64,000 bases of DNA, from assembly GCA_020726505.1 (NCBI GenBank), contig JAHLEZ010000011.1:1116001-1180000 (forward strand), in the 5' to 3' direction. The position numbers and the translations under genes are program-made. This document shows positions 36,003-48,590 of the stretch, piece by piece. The stretch comes from Leptodontidium sp. MPI-SDFR-AT-0119. Lineage: Eukaryota; Ascomycota; Leotiomycetes; Helotiales; Leptodontidiaceae. Numbering within the stretch: the first letter of the stretch is position 1; every line of letters begins with the position of its first letter. The notes under the pieces are model-generated. The model made no database searches. It had not been told where the DNA came from and saw nothing but the letters and a program-made list of their open reading frames with translations.

Positions 36003-37224
36003 ATGCCATCCAGGATATTCATCAACCCGAACCAAAAACCCCTCACTTCACTACCCAGCCGCAATCCGGAAGTGCAAGTCTTCCACCAATCACTTCCGCA
36101 CTACAACACTACACCTTTAGTCCCTCTCCCAGGCATAGCCAAAGAGTTAGGCATCGCCCACCTGTTTGTCAAAGATGAAAGCTCGCGGTTTGGGCTGAGT
36201 GCCTTTAAGATCCTGGGTGTAAGTCACACATCTCCAGCAGCATGGGAAAGCCACGGAGTGAAGCATCTTTGGTATAAAGTCAATTACTTATGATATTGAC
36301 ATGATACAGGCAAGTTGGGCCACCAAACGCTCACTAGAGAAAAGACTTGGTTTAGATACTTCACCATCCCCCGTCTCGTTAGAACAACTCGCCTCGGCAG
36401 CCCAAGGAGCAGACTTCACGCTCTATGCAGCGACGGATGGTAATCATGGCCGAGCCGTAGCACGAATGGCGAAGTATCTCGGTATCAAAGCCCGGATATA
36501 CGTACCCAGCATGCTGGACTCTGAAGCAAAAGATAAGATCACCAATGAAGGCGCAGAAATTGAGGTTGTTGATGGGACGTATGACCAGACGGTCGTCAAG
36601 ACGAAGTTGGCTGCTGAGCAACATGCTGATGGGAAGGGTGTGTTGATCAGTGATACGGCGTTGGATGTTGAGGATGAGACGGCGAGGTGGATCGTAGAGG
36701 GGTATCAGACTATGTTTGATGAGATTGAAGAGCAGATTGTTGAGCTGACTGGTGAGAGGAAGATCAGTCATGTTTTTACTCCTGTCGGAGTGGGGAGTTT
36801 GGCACAGGCCGTTACTACGCATTGGCAGCGGACGGAGAGGGAGGAGAAGCCTGTCGTTGTTACTGTTGAACCGGAGACTGCGGCGTGTTTAAAAACGAGC
36901 TTGGAGGCGGGTAGACCGACGAGCGTTGATGCCGAGTACACCATCTGTACGGGTATGTGTTGTGGGACGATATCATTGATCGGATGGCCTATCTTGAGTG
37001 AGGGTGTGAGTGCTGCGGTTACTACAAGGGATGCTGAGGTCGATAGAGCAGTTGCGGAGTTGGCGAAGTATGGCGTGCTTGCTGGGCCTTGTGGAGCTGC
37101 GACTTTGGCTGGCTTGCGGTTTTTAGTTGGCTCTGGGGAGATGGCCTTGGGTTCGGGCGCTGTTGTTGTGGTGCTTTGTACAGAAGGGAAGAGGGGGTAT
37201 CTGACTCCAAGGGCGGATGGTTGA
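36003..37224 (+). CDS. PLP-dependent ammonia-lyase, diaminopropionate ammonia-lyase-like
   Basis: Two exons (36003..36218, 36310..37224) encode 376 aa with a 91-nt phase-0 intron. It is a fold-type II PLP enzyme. Lys69 in SSRFGLSAFKILG is the expected Schiff-base lysine, in the RFG(L/N)xAFKxLG context typical of 2,3-diaminopropionate ammonia-lyase (YgeX). ATDGNHGRAVARMAKYLG is the substrate/cofactor loop, and FTPVGVGSLAQAV and AGPCGAAT are the glycine-rich phosphate-binding parts. The bacterial enzyme turns 2,3-diaminopropionate into pyruvate and two ammonia and is about 398 residues long, so this version is slightly short. Substrate specificity of the fungal members is not established; threonine/serine dehydratase-like activity is the alternative. 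The second half uses more G/T-ending codons than the first. It stands alone, with no amino-acid pathway genes beside it. Confidence 0.85.
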
Positions 37225-39384
37225 AAATCATCATGTAGTCAGCTTTACTGTGATATATGTTACTGGTCATTGACTAGGACATTCTTGATACAGTCTGAAG
37301 AAGAGCTGCAGAGGAAGTTGACTTGGTTGCTTGAAAGCTGGGCTTGTAAATTAGCACCTAAGCTATGACTGGAACATATTCATCAAATTGACGGTCGAAA
37401 AATGGGTAGGTGATCAGACAACAGCCGAAGGATGCAAAACAACGTTGCGGTTGCCTTCACAGCTGAAAGCTTTGGCGAGACGGTGTGAGAAAAAGGGAAA
37501 GAACTCAGCTGTGGAGGCTATGCAGTGGCGCTGAAGTTCTGAAGTGTGTATCATGATGTAAGCTATGAGGTACACATAGCTCAGCCTTGAAGATGCATTG
37601 TGCAGGATTGAGGTAACGAGAACCCCACGCATGTTGAGGTACTTGAGGGGTACATGCGATACATTTAAATGACTCACAATATGCAAGACAATCAAAGCAA
37701 AAGCCAAAGTCTTCCGGAAGTATATTTCTAACCCAGTCGTCCCAACACTGGCTAAATGGAATTTGACTCAACCTAGACTTCAAGTTGATTGCAAGGCTGC
37801 CACTATTCCCAAGGCGGTGCATCAAACGGCTCGGCTGGTGCCGTGTAGATCACCATAACATACAATGCTCAATGGTCTAGAAATGCGTGGGTGTAAGGTT
37901 CACGGTAAGCCTGGGATGAACCCAGTTGTGTGTCACTTGGGGTGCCCGGCTGTGCCAGAGCCGGATGTTGGTACCTTTCAAGTATACTGTATGCTTGAAC
38001 TGTACTTAGGGCCTGAGAGCAGAGTTCAAGCTTCTCTTCTGGTTGCGTAGTGGTGATGGGAGTTGGATGTGGTAAGGTGACGCACATGAAACGCCTCTAA
38101 GACAGCATGGGTCGGGGGTTGATATGCTTTGACTTTAAGAGAGGAGATGTGCTCAGTTGGGATTGGGATATGTAAAGGGCCAGATTGAAACAAAATGTAC
38201 CGAGAACCGAAGTCGGGAGTGAGTGTGTGGATGGGGGGAGGCTTGTTCCGGGAGGTCGTTGTTTAAGTAACTTTACTTACTCGGCAAAGAGCAAAACAAA
38301 AAACCAGCAAAAATGAATTCCAAAGCGCGAAAAATGAATAAACGCGAGCAGCAACCATGGAAGCCCAAAGGTGAGTTCCACTGCAACATGATACCTCCAG
38401 GCAATGGAGCAATGGTCTCCCTAGAGAGTTCATCCCACTCTGGTACGGAGGTACTTGGTTGCGCCACCAAGTTTTGGGATTCCTGGGGGTGGAGACAACA
38501 TGGAGACGAGCCGCGCTAGTGGCACCAAACAAAACCCATTTGAACCCAGTGACAAAAAGAAATCAGTGAAACCCCGATGATGAGGTCGCAAAAAATATAC
38601 TTCTCGTATTCTGTGAGGTAGGTATGGTTCTCGTCTTCGAGGGCATTTTGGTTCCATTATCGTGCCATGCAAATGGACGGTCCCGCACGAACAGTACCTG
38701 CAGCTCAATGCCTCGATGGCTTGCAGGTACATACGATAAGTGGCGAGGCTTGCATTGATGAGCTGTCAGGAACTGGTACGGCAGATATGCCGAGAGAGGG
38801 GCAGCAACGATATGATGGGATGGGACTGTACTCGGTCAGGGGGTGATGAAGCATTCCGAGATATCGAAAAGTCACAATGCTTTTGGTGCCGCGGCCGCAG
38901 AATGAACGCAAATGAGGCTTAAAGTCACTAAAATAATTAGTTGAAACTGTCGGAAATATTAGTAGCGCTCGGAGTAACAAAACCAAGCTGCTGGGTAGGT
39001 AGGTAGTTGTGTGTTGTAGGTACAGAGGTAGTAGTGCGTGGCGTTCCAGCTGGGGAGGAGGAAACGAAGGCTGGAAAGGGATAGCAACAAAGTGAAAAAG
39101 GCAAAAGCACAGTAGGTGCGTTTATATCCCTTACTACTGCAGGATCAGAAAATAATCTGGATGATTCTTTATCAGCATATCATATCGAGGACCAGTCAAG
39201 AACTGTTGATTGGGTGGTCAGTGTAGCTAGCTTGAAGAGAGGAACGATACTTCACTGTCTTCTGGAGATTATTGCTTGGCAAAACCATACAGTCTATTGG
39301 CAATACTAATTAATTACTGGTTCAAAAAATCGGAAGTGAAAATAAACATCTACTGTACCCATTGGTGGTGGCAGAAGAAGAAAA

Positions 39385-39410
39385 GGGGGAAGGGAAGGGA
39401 AGGGAAGGGG
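39385..39410 (+). repeat. Polypurine mirror repeat with G-quadruplex pattern
   Basis: Five G runs (5, 3, 3, 3 and 4) are each separated by AA. This pure purine stretch meets the G-quadruplex rule with 2-nt loops and is also a near mirror repeat able to form triplex DNA. It is non-coding, 1.4 kb upstream of the MIT-domain gene. Confidence 0.8.
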
Positions 39411-39419
39411 CCGGTTAAG

Positions 39420-39465
39420 GTTGTGAGGTTGTGAGGATGCGAGGATGCGAGGATGTGAGGATGTT
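39420..39465. repeat. GAGGATGC/GAGGTTGT minisatellite-like repeat
   Basis: About five tandem octamer-like units (GTGAGGTT, GTGAGGAT, GCGAGGAT, GCGAGGAT, GTGAGGAT) directly follow the purine tract. Confidence 0.8.
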
Positions 39466-40813
39466 CGGGATTTACCCCCTGCCGTGCCACACCACACTTA
39501 CACCCACACCCACGCCCACGCCCAAGCCCCACTACCTTACCAGAGCCAGAAGCCAGAAGCCAGGGAGGCACCCAGACAGGGTCTAGCTTGAGCTGCCCTT
39601 GCCCCTGAGTCTTCCATCTGGTACTCTACTGCACTCCGTTCCGTACTGCTGCCACACTCACAACTGCTAGCTACAGGTAGGTATCGTTGTACTGCACGAG
39701 AGTGCGAGGAGACCGCCCTACCCTGCCCTGACCTCGACAATTCCATATCCCAGGCCAGGCCAGGTTGGAGGACCTCATGCTTCACGCAGCCTTCCAACAG
39801 AACAGAACAGAACGAAACATCGATCAATCGCGCCGGAGCCCAGGGGCGTCTGTACGATACGGTCAGATAAATACATATATCGACTTGTGTCAATCCCACT
39901 GGACGCGATACAGTGCCACCTTTCTCGGCTTGCCCTCGGCGCTGCGCAACCAGTGTCAGGCCAGACCGGAGCGCCAAACTCCTGGTGCTATTCCCCACCA
40001 CCCTAACCGCCAACCTTTTATTGTCTGGAAAGATCTCTCGACATCACGGAGACGAGACGCACAGAATATCTTGCATCTGGGGATCTGCCAATTGCGCCTG
40101 GAAGTTCGCCAGTCCGAACATATCCCGCCGGACGAGACGGTTGAGCAAGGAAGTTGAAGGAGGATATACATCCCACGAGGGAAAGGAAGGCACACACGAC
40201 CATACAACCCATGAAATACCCGCCGCGCGAGATCAATCGAACATAGTGCACCACTGATACCGACCGACTACGAAATGTATACAAATGTGGACGTGTAAAT
40301 AAGATCCTCGAGAAAGTAGCTGGGCACTGAGGACTCGTGGATGAGAACAGGTAGGTTTGGCACGCTTTGCTGGAGTCTCTTCCCCGAAAGAGAAACACAC
40401 GTAGAGAAACTTGCGGTTTGGGACAAGAGAGCTGAGCAGAGCTGATGAGAGGAGAGGAGATAGAAAGTCGCTGACGGGTACAGACATTGAGGGATAGAAG
40501 CACGTACGCACGTCGAGTTGTGCCTTCCGCCTGTCACAGTCCTACCACCTTCTGCTGGCTTCCTACCCTGCGCAGAGCCGCCACAAGTCAACGGAGGATC
40601 TTGTACCGCCAGAATTCGACTCTCCTTCTATCTGCCCCGAGGCACATCGCCGGCTTCAATCATTGCTTCAATCTCCAGGTCCAACTGCTGCAACATTTTA
40701 TGTTACCACAGGAGCAGGTCGAGAGGTAGGGGTTAGCTCGATTCGGTTAGCAGCAGAAACCCGCCCGCGACAACCTTCAACCACCCAGGGCAATCCACCT
40801 CCTGGTCGTCGAG

Positions 40814-43800
40814 ATGGACCTCGTCGCCGAATCCACGCGACCATTCCACGTCGAATCGTCTCCGAATCGCTCTGCCGGCTCCCCCAAAAGATCCCCTTCA
40901 TTCTCTACGGCTCGGCCCAGGAGCCGTGAACGTGCCGCCCCGCCCCTCTCCCAATATGCGCTCAACTCGAGGCCTGTAACATCTGCCGATACCCAAGGGG
41001 GTAATCTCAATCGATGGTCGAAGTCCACGAACTCCAGCACCGTGAGCCATACACATAAGAGATCCAATTCATCTGCGAGACGGATGTCCCTCGGCGGCGG
41101 GTCCTCGTTCTTAGATACATCATCCCCTCCCCGCAAGCTGCAGAAACCGTATCCGTCGACAACAGCTTCCCCCACGTCTCAGATTAAGGTCGCCCGTCAA
41201 GTGTTCGATCCTCCTTCGATATCACTTCCTCCAATCAATACGTTGCCAAGTCTGCAGACGTCCTTGAATAACAATTCTTCGCCATTAACTGGACCTACGA
41301 CTCCATCTCCCTCCACCGCCCAAATACTTTCAGCGGCCGCTCGTTCTGTAGACTACTTTGGCAAGGGCTGGGAAGATTCGTCACTGGGGCCCAGGGACTT
41401 CTCTCGCAGAAGATCACCTTCCACGTCCAGGTCTGCCAACTTTGGCCCATCGCCAGTTCTCCAGTCGGCATTTTCAACTGACAGTCGGCGTCAGTTTGGA
41501 GAAGAGGAGGAAGAAAGACCGCGGTCAAGGGGCCACTCGCGGCATCGTTCACAAACTAAAGGCAGTTCGTCTTCAAATCGGAGTTCTAAACAGCCCTCGC
41601 AGAAAGCCATGCTCTCAAAAGCCCTCCAGAAAGCCAACACTGCCGTACTTCTCGATAATGCGCAGAACTTTGAGGGGGCCATGCAGGCCTACTCCGAGGC
41701 CTGTGCTTTACTCCAACAGGTGATGCTGCGAAGTTCTGGAGACGATGATAGGCGAAAATTGGAAGCAATTGTAGGTTGTGCAACCTTGTGCACTTATATA
41801 TTACTAACTTTTTAGCGAAATACCTATACCAGTCGCATTAGCGAACTGAAAAAGATCGCACCTCACCTAGAAGATGACGGCAAGGCACTACCCGCACGGC
41901 CCGAGAGTGATGGGAGTAGGAGTAGGGAAGATGAGCTCCAGGATCTCGATGAGGACGAGGAGCCAGCCATTATCGAGACGGCAACGGTCACCAGAATTGT
42001 GAACGACCCATCGTATATCTCAGACCAGCAGAGCAGATCAATATCAGCCTCTCAATTACCCCAACGGAGGGAGTCTTTGCTGCCAACTGGACTAGAAACA
42101 TTACAACACAGGCCCAAGAACCCTTCTGACCAGTATGGACGGTCATACTCAAAATCTCCCATGAGAGAACGCATTACAGAGACTGATGTAAAACTTGGAC
42201 CACCAATGGAGAGCATATACATGCCGCCACCTCTTTCACCTCGGCGCCCTTCCTCTCCTCTGAGCCATGGATCCCAAAGCAACCACCAGCGACAAAAGTC
42301 TGCTGATTTGTTAAGCACTACCTATTCGGGGATCTCCTCGACCAAAGGCCACACCAGAGCGCCCAGTAACGAATCAATGTCTTGGCTCGATACCATAGAT
42401 GAATCAGGCGACTCAGCTGCCTCTTCAGTTCATTCAAGATCATCGTCGCTGAGGGTCCGACGAAAGCACATTCGAGCCCCAACTGGTGCCACCGAGACCG
42501 AGTTCGACACCGCTCTAGACGCAGCCATTGAAGCCGCGTATGACGATGGTTTTGAGCCAATGAGCCCTGAAGAACCAACTCGATATGATTATGATGACGA
42601 CGATGAAATTGTTGCCAATGTTAGACGAAAGGTGGAGCTGGCAAAAGAAAGGGTACGACAGACGGAACGTGAGGCAGCTATTCACAACGCACGCGACAAA
42701 GAACGGAAACGATTACTGCAGAAGAAACAGGAGCAGTTGGATGGCTTAGATGACGAATATGAGGGTAATGAATCCGAAGAAGAAGAACGTATGCTTGAAG
42801 AAATGACGAGAGGTTATGTGATGGATGATTTCGAGTTTGGATTGCAATCGAAATCAGCCCTACCCCGAGAATCCGATTCAAGTGGCTTTTCTGGACGGAC
42901 GTGGAATAGCTCCATAGGATCCAACCCTACCACAGCAGGGACGACGCTTTCAACTGTTACAGAAGCCTCCATACTCCCACAGCTTCCGATATTACAATCA
43001 AAAACACCACCCCCTATGCACCCTCCACCTCTCCAAGCGCTTCCGCCTCCTCCGAGTCAAGGGACTCAGCTACCACCAGGTCCCGTCTCGAATCCACAAG
43101 GAGTCCGAAGCAGGCGCCTCTCAGGGCAAAATGCGAAGCAGCTTAAGATCGAAACTACGACAAGGATGCCAAATAGCCAGCCTCCTCCCTCGATGCCACC
43201 ACCACGACTGCCAAATGGCACTGATCATGTCCACCCTAAGACTGCTGGCCTGCCACAACAACGTCAGCCCCTAGCTGGAGCATCAGGTCGCCCTCCTATA
43301 CCCCAGTCCGCTCGTCAAGCTTCGTCCCCCTTTCCTGGCGCAACAAGTCCTACCGAGGTGATATCGCCCCCTACGCCAACACTGCATCAAACCTTCACCA
43401 ATGAGAGCGATCAATTGCCTCGATCTGGCTCTCCTGGCCGCGCACAGTCAAGGGGTGGGTTGCGGAAGAACTTCTCTTCATCAAGCCTAAAAAATATGAA
43501 GAGTCGGAACTTGTCGGTCTCTAACATAGATGACGGTGGATCTGACCTCTCACCAAATACACCACTGAGCTCCCAATTCAATGGAAGAGATGTGAATGGA
43601 AAGCTGCCTGCTATGCCTGCATTGCCAACCCCAATCGCCGCAGCTTTCAAGGATAAATTGAATGGAATGCCTGCAGGCGGCATGTATCTGTTCAACAGTG
43701 ACATTCATTCCCCAGAGAGTCCAGGCTCGCCAAATCCTCTCAGTGTTGGAGCGCCGATACCCCTCGAGCCATGTCCGACTGAGTTTCTACTTCGTCCATT

Positions 43801-44669
43801 TTGGCTCATGCGAGCATTATATCAGACCATCGCCCATCCTCGAGGTGGATACCTGTCCACCAAGTTGTTTGTTCCAAGGGATGTATGGCGGGTGAAAGGA
43901 GTTAAGATCAAAGGATTGGAAGACAAAATCGCAAACTGCGATTACTTGACAGCTGCATTGATGAAGCTTGCCCAAGTGGATACATTTGATGCTGATGCCG
44001 TCCTCGAAGAAATGCAATCTTTGGAGGGTGTTCTTGAGCAGGTGCAAGCGACGTTGACAAAGAAACTTGGTAACGAGGTCGGTGTTCAAGGTTCGGGAGG
44101 CATGTTCAAGGACGCGTCCGCTGGAGGAGAGGCGGAGACAAGCAACATCACCTCAAAGTCAGGCAGCATGTCGAGCAAATCTTCGTCATTTTCTTGGCGA
44201 AGACTAAGGTCCAAAAACTCTGGCGTCGGCCTGTCAAATGCATACTCGAACAAAACTCCAGTAGACGGACCAAAAGAGGGCTTGACAATGGCAACATTAC
44301 CGATGACTTCAACGTCTGTTGCCAAAGTTCGTTTTGCAAAGAGGGACGTCAGCCAGCTTCAATTTTCCGGTCCGAATGCGAACTACATGAGTGCGTTGGC
44401 AAAGCTCTTCGACGCCGCGCAAACGTTAGGTAAGATCATTTCCAAGCCTCGATTTATCGTAGTCACTGACCCACATCTCAGATCAAATCGCTCGTCAAGT
44501 TGAGGACCCAGGTCTCCGCCATGCGGACAAGACACAAGTTGGACTCGAGTTATGTACTCGCCATGCTGCCGAATTCTTCGGTTTCTACATATGTCGGTTC
44601 GTGTTAACCGATGTGGGGATGCTGTTGGATAAATTCCTGAAGCGAGGAACGGAATGGGTGATGCTATGA
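40814..44669 (+). CDS. Large MIT-domain protein
   Basis: Three exons (40814..41770, 41816..44429, 44482..44669) encode 1252 aa. The first intron is 45 nt with a visible TACTAAC branch site. Residues 1-255 are Ser/Pro/Arg-rich and disordered. Around residues 262-335 lies an MIT (microtubule interacting and transport) three-helix domain: KAMLSKALQKANTAVLLDNAQNFEGAMQAYSEACALLQQVM, closing with RNTYTSRISELKK across the first splice. MIT domains usually bind ESCRT-III tails. A long Ser/Pro-rich disordered middle includes an acidic charged helix (VRRKVELAKERVRQTEREA) and polyproline stretches. A conserved-looking C-terminal part starts with PTEFLLRPFWLMRALYQTIAHPRGGYLSTKLFVPRDVW and ends EFFGFYICRFVLTD. 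The role is unknown; membrane trafficking or cytokinesis is inference from the MIT domain. It is convergent with the fimbrin gene. Confidence 0.88.
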
Positions 44670-45454
44670 GAAAGGCGTCGAGATTTTGGTGTACGAATTG
44701 CTGAGTGTGCTATTTGTGTATTGGAATATCGACTTGAAAGAACAGAACCGCCCCTAGGGTCACGTGGATTTATTGGACGAGTCATGATTGATGGCTGGCG
44801 CACAGGAGGGATTTTTTGTCTGTATTTTTTGCTAGGAAAATGCTTGAAAGTGCGGAGATACCACAGACGGTTGCTCCAGAGCGACATATATTACATTTGT
44901 ATAGCATGGCGGGCGTGGCGTGGCGCATCTAGAGAGCTGATACCTTTAGCTAGAGGAACAATCCATCATATTTGAGGGCGAGAAGTCGTAAACAGGCGCT
45001 CCTCTGCTGTTTGAAATAATGAATGAAATGTTCCGTCTTGTCCCAGCTGTTGTATATGTATCGGACCACCATTATACGCTCGACTTCAAGACCAGCTAAG
45101 CTTCTTGTCTCGTAGCTACTACTGGTCAGTTGATAGAGCATTCGTACCTGGGTCCCGCACGATTGATCCAAAGCTGATCTCAATATTTACATTTCAGTTG
45201 AGAATTAGGGCAGCTGCCCAGCACTACAACTGCCAGCACTACAACACCTGTCAATATCTTTGCAATCTCACACAGAAGAGCATCGTCAGAAATTACCCCC
45301 ACTGTCACACAAGGCAGTTGAACATTGGAAAGTAGTTTTCATTGCTCATGAATGGTCAAGTATCCACCGAAAGACTTTTCTCCCCATCTCCCTGCCCTTT
45401 GCCACTCGACTGCCTATGTCCTACTCGCACATCTTAATGACACAATCATCATCC
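44670..45454. other. Spacer between convergent genes
   Basis: About 0.8 kb between the stop codons of the MIT-domain gene and fimbrin, so it holds two 3' regions. No supported reading frame is present. Confidence 0.6.
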
Positions 45455-47767
45455 TCACTGCATCTTCTCGTGTGTTGCCATCAGCGAACCTGGCAATTGT
45501 TAGCTAAATTTAAGGAACGGAAAATGAACAAAGAACTTACCAATGAAAGTAGTAACCAGGCGACTTCGGACCTGGCAGATATCCTCTGGTACTAGCCAGA
45601 TTGTGGCGCCCATCTTTCTAGCAATACTGATACTGAGCTTGGCGTTGAGGTACGCATCATCGTCGGTTCTGCCGGGAGTGACCAGGTCGTAGTCAACATA
45701 GCTGCTCTTCATTCCGTTCAAGACATCCAAGAGGAAGTTGCCCGTTCCAATAGAAGAATCCTTGAAAGAGCGAACGGAGGAGCTCTTGCCTCCCTTACGG
45801 GACATTTCGTTTGCCCACTTCACCATCTCGGCATCCGTGATCTCGCGCTTGCCTAGTCGCTGAGCCAGAGCTGAGAGTGTCTCGGAGATATCTTTGCGCA
45901 TAAGTTGCCAGACGAGACCGAGAGTTAATGTGCGTTGTCCATCTGTGATATCTGCTCCTTGAACACCGACTAGCGAGAACCGGTTCTGCTTGCCGAGTTC
46001 GATTGCATAATTGGTATTTTCGACCGCCTTGAATCTTGAAATCTCCCCTCCGTTGGCAGGAGCCTTGTTCACATGCCGCCAATTGACAGAGCCCTTAATC
46101 ACCTTGTCGTATGCTTGTAAGAGGATCGTGCCGTCTCGTAAATCATCGTAGAGGGAGTTTACAGCTGGCTGGACATCCAGACTATTGAGCCAGAGAGTGA
46201 AGACTCGGGCTTCTCGCTCGCCTTCTGCATCAAAGTCGTCAACTTGAAGCTTCTCCTCTTCGGTAATCGGATCTAAAGCAGGATGTGTGTTGAACAAGTT
46301 TGCAACGAAGGCAAGGTTGAGCTTGGGGTTTCCAGCGACAAGAGATGTTGGAGTCAAAAACTTGCGGCATCCCAATGTATCAGCATTCTGAAGAACCTGC
46401 TCTGCTCTTTGGAGGAGGTCACGGGTTTGTAATGGGCCGCGGGTGCATTGATCGGGCGCAATCTGGGCGAGTAGAACTGTGTAGTTTTCTGCATCCTTGA
46501 CATCAGTGGAGAAGTTTGCGACCCTGTAAATGAATTAGTTGGTAGTCCTTGGGCAATTCTCGTCAACCTACCTGCGAGGCCAGTTTGCTGCTTTGAGATG
46601 ATAGTTGACCCATCTCAACAGGATCTGCTCCGGAGGCAATCTTAGGAACTGTTCTAGGGTCTCATCTTCCTCCAATAGCCTGTACAACTCGGGGTGAAGC
46701 TTGATATCTATCTTTCCCAGAAGACCTCTTCGAATTACTTGCCAGATCAAGCCTAGAATCAAATGTTCTCGAACCTCGATGATATCTCCACTCCCAATGT
46801 TCACTACTGAGCAGCCAATACCCTTCGCAGATTCGATGACAATGTTGTTGTTCTCTGTCATATGGAAAGCATTCAAAGTCTTGATCTTCTTCCCCGCGCG
46901 GTTGAGAACACGCTCGTCAATGGTATCAGGAACACTGTCGTTAATCAATTTTGCCAACACTAGTCCATCCTTGCACTCGTCGAACATCTCAAAGGTATCG
47001 GTAGGGAATGGCAGACGATTTCCAATGTCCGGATCGCCGGCCAGAACAGCATTGATGTGACGGGTGAATTCTGTTCTCTCGTCTTCGTTGATGGTATGAG
47101 TGACATTCGAAGACGATCCTTGGACTTGAATGCGCCCACTAACACTTCCCTTCGAAGCATGTCCACCACCTGTTTGTTGAGAGACCATTCCAGCGCGCGC
47201 CGGAGACGCCGGACCGGTAGAAATGCGTTTCTGAGCTGGCGATGACTCTCTGAGCTTAGAGACAAGCTATAGTAAAGTGTCAGTTCAACTTCGCATACAT
47301 GAAAAGTAGCAAGACAAACTCCGAGCTCAGGACCTCGAGCAGGTTCTTGAAGTCTCTAGAGAGTTGGGAATGCTGCATTCATCAACAACCAGGAGGGGCT
47401 CGAAACGAGATGCGTTCGGGACACAATAGATGGCTTGCGCCGATTCGAACGAACTGTCTCCGGTACAAGGAATAACTCACTCCGACATAGTCATCGAGCT
47501 CTACTCGTCTTGAAGAATCCAGCTCTACCTCCTTCAAAGCCTGTCGGACGACATCGTACGGTTGTCTCTCACTCGTTTGAGTCGCCTTGATCGCCGTCGC
47601 CTCATCGATATAACCCTTGTCATCTATATCCAACTTTCGGAAGGCATCTTGCAGGCCGAAGATTTCATCTTGGGCAAATTGAGGATATTTCCTATGTTGA
47701 CAAACAGTCAGCCTAATTCCCGGTGGATGTGATGGGAAATATACCTCTGCAGTTTGATGACATTCAT
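45455..47767 (-). CDS. SAC6: Fimbrin, actin-bundling protein (Sac6/FimA)
   Basis: Five exons (47767..47745, 47691..47481, 47266..46572, 46523..45541, 45489..45455) encode 648 aa, the usual fimbrin length. Exon 1 codes only MNVIKLQR plus part of the next codon. An EF-hand-like N-terminal region follows (EIFGLQDAFRKLDIDDKGYIDEATA), then four calponin-homology domains arranged as two actin-binding units. Recognisable parts are FTRHINAVLAGDPDIGNRLPF, LVLAKLINDSVPDTIDERVLN, LNAFHMTENNNIVIESAKGIGCSVVNIG and LGLIWQVIRRGLL. Later parts are ANWPRRVANFSTDVKDAENYTVLL, VNWRHVN and TLTLGLVWQLMRKD. The last exon is 35 nt and ends in THEKMQ. Fimbrin crosslinks actin filaments in endocytic patches and at the hyphal tip collar. 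The second intron is 214 nt and contains a possible optional exon. Its start faces the thioesterase gene across about 820 bp. Confidence 0.95.
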
Positions 47768-48590
47768 CGCGGCAGAATTGCAGATCTAGACTTGATCTGT
47801 CGATTCGTCCCAATATTAGGGCGCAATCTCTTCTTTGTTGTTGAGGAATAAGGTCGTGATGCGCCGATCGAGGGGTAGATTGAGGGGTTGAAGCTTGTCG
47901 CAAGAACAGGACGGTTAGGTAGCGGTGATCTGGGACTCCGTAGTCGCCTCCTACGGTGAACGCAACGTATTTGTTCTTTGAGAATATTGCGAATGGGCGC
48001 GCGAAACAGGGTGATGGGGGTTTTGTATCGGGGAGAAGGAAGAGAAAGAAGAGAAGAGGAGGGGGAGGAGGAGAAAGAAGTCCGGATTGATGACAGTGTC
48101 CTGAGCGAGCAGCCTGCCTGCTCTGCTCCCTTTGTCAATATGTACTGCAGGCAAATGCCAGCCTGCCAGCCAGCCCAACGCAACTTCAACTTCGCCCCGC
48201 AACCACGTAATTTCAGGCACTGGCGGCCCAGTGAGCCTTGGTCGCTGTGCGCCGTTATTCGTAAAACTCTCACCAGCATCCCTCCCCTGCGGCAATCGAC
48301 CGTCTAATCTATCTACCTTTGCTTCTACGAGCTTCTACTCAGTTCAACTCAGCTCAACTGTACAGTACCAGCCTGACCTGACCGATATCTACAGAAGGCC
48401 TATCTCCATCTGTACAGCACAAGAGTTAGAACTGGGAATCTGGTACCAAATCGAAACTTGCACTGAAAGGCCGTCAACCAGACTGAAGTCAACAGTATTT
48501 GCCGCCGCTGACGACGACTCGAGCTTCCACCAACTCCCAAGACTTTGATCCCACGTCAACCTCCTCCAGGCACCCTCCAAAAGCACTGCA
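47768..48590. promoter_or_regulatory. Shared divergent promoter region
   Basis: The start codons of fimbrin (minus) and the thioesterase (plus) face away from each other across 823 bp. The sequence has a purine-rich strand near 48030-48080 (GGAAGAGAAAGAAGAGAAGA type), which is pyrimidine-rich on the fimbrin side, as in many fungal core promoters. The overlapping open frames here look like composition artefacts. Confidence 0.5.

Larger units (their letters stand above)
37225..40813. other. Repeat-rich spacer, no supported gene
   Basis: About 3.6 kb. Open frames overlap on both strands, especially at 39.5-40.5 kb (up to about 160 codons). They appear where local composition is GC-rich and repetitive, and none has a domain. 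The right end (from about 39.6 kb) should be the promoter and leader of the MIT-domain gene. TAGG-type motifs occur near 38615, 38994..39006, 39676 and 40350. Confidence 0.55.

Noticed and set aside
39537..40507. Frames of 107-161 codons in the repeat-rich spacer
   Set aside because: Low-complexity GC-rich sequence open in several frames at once; best explained as composition of a promoter/leader region.
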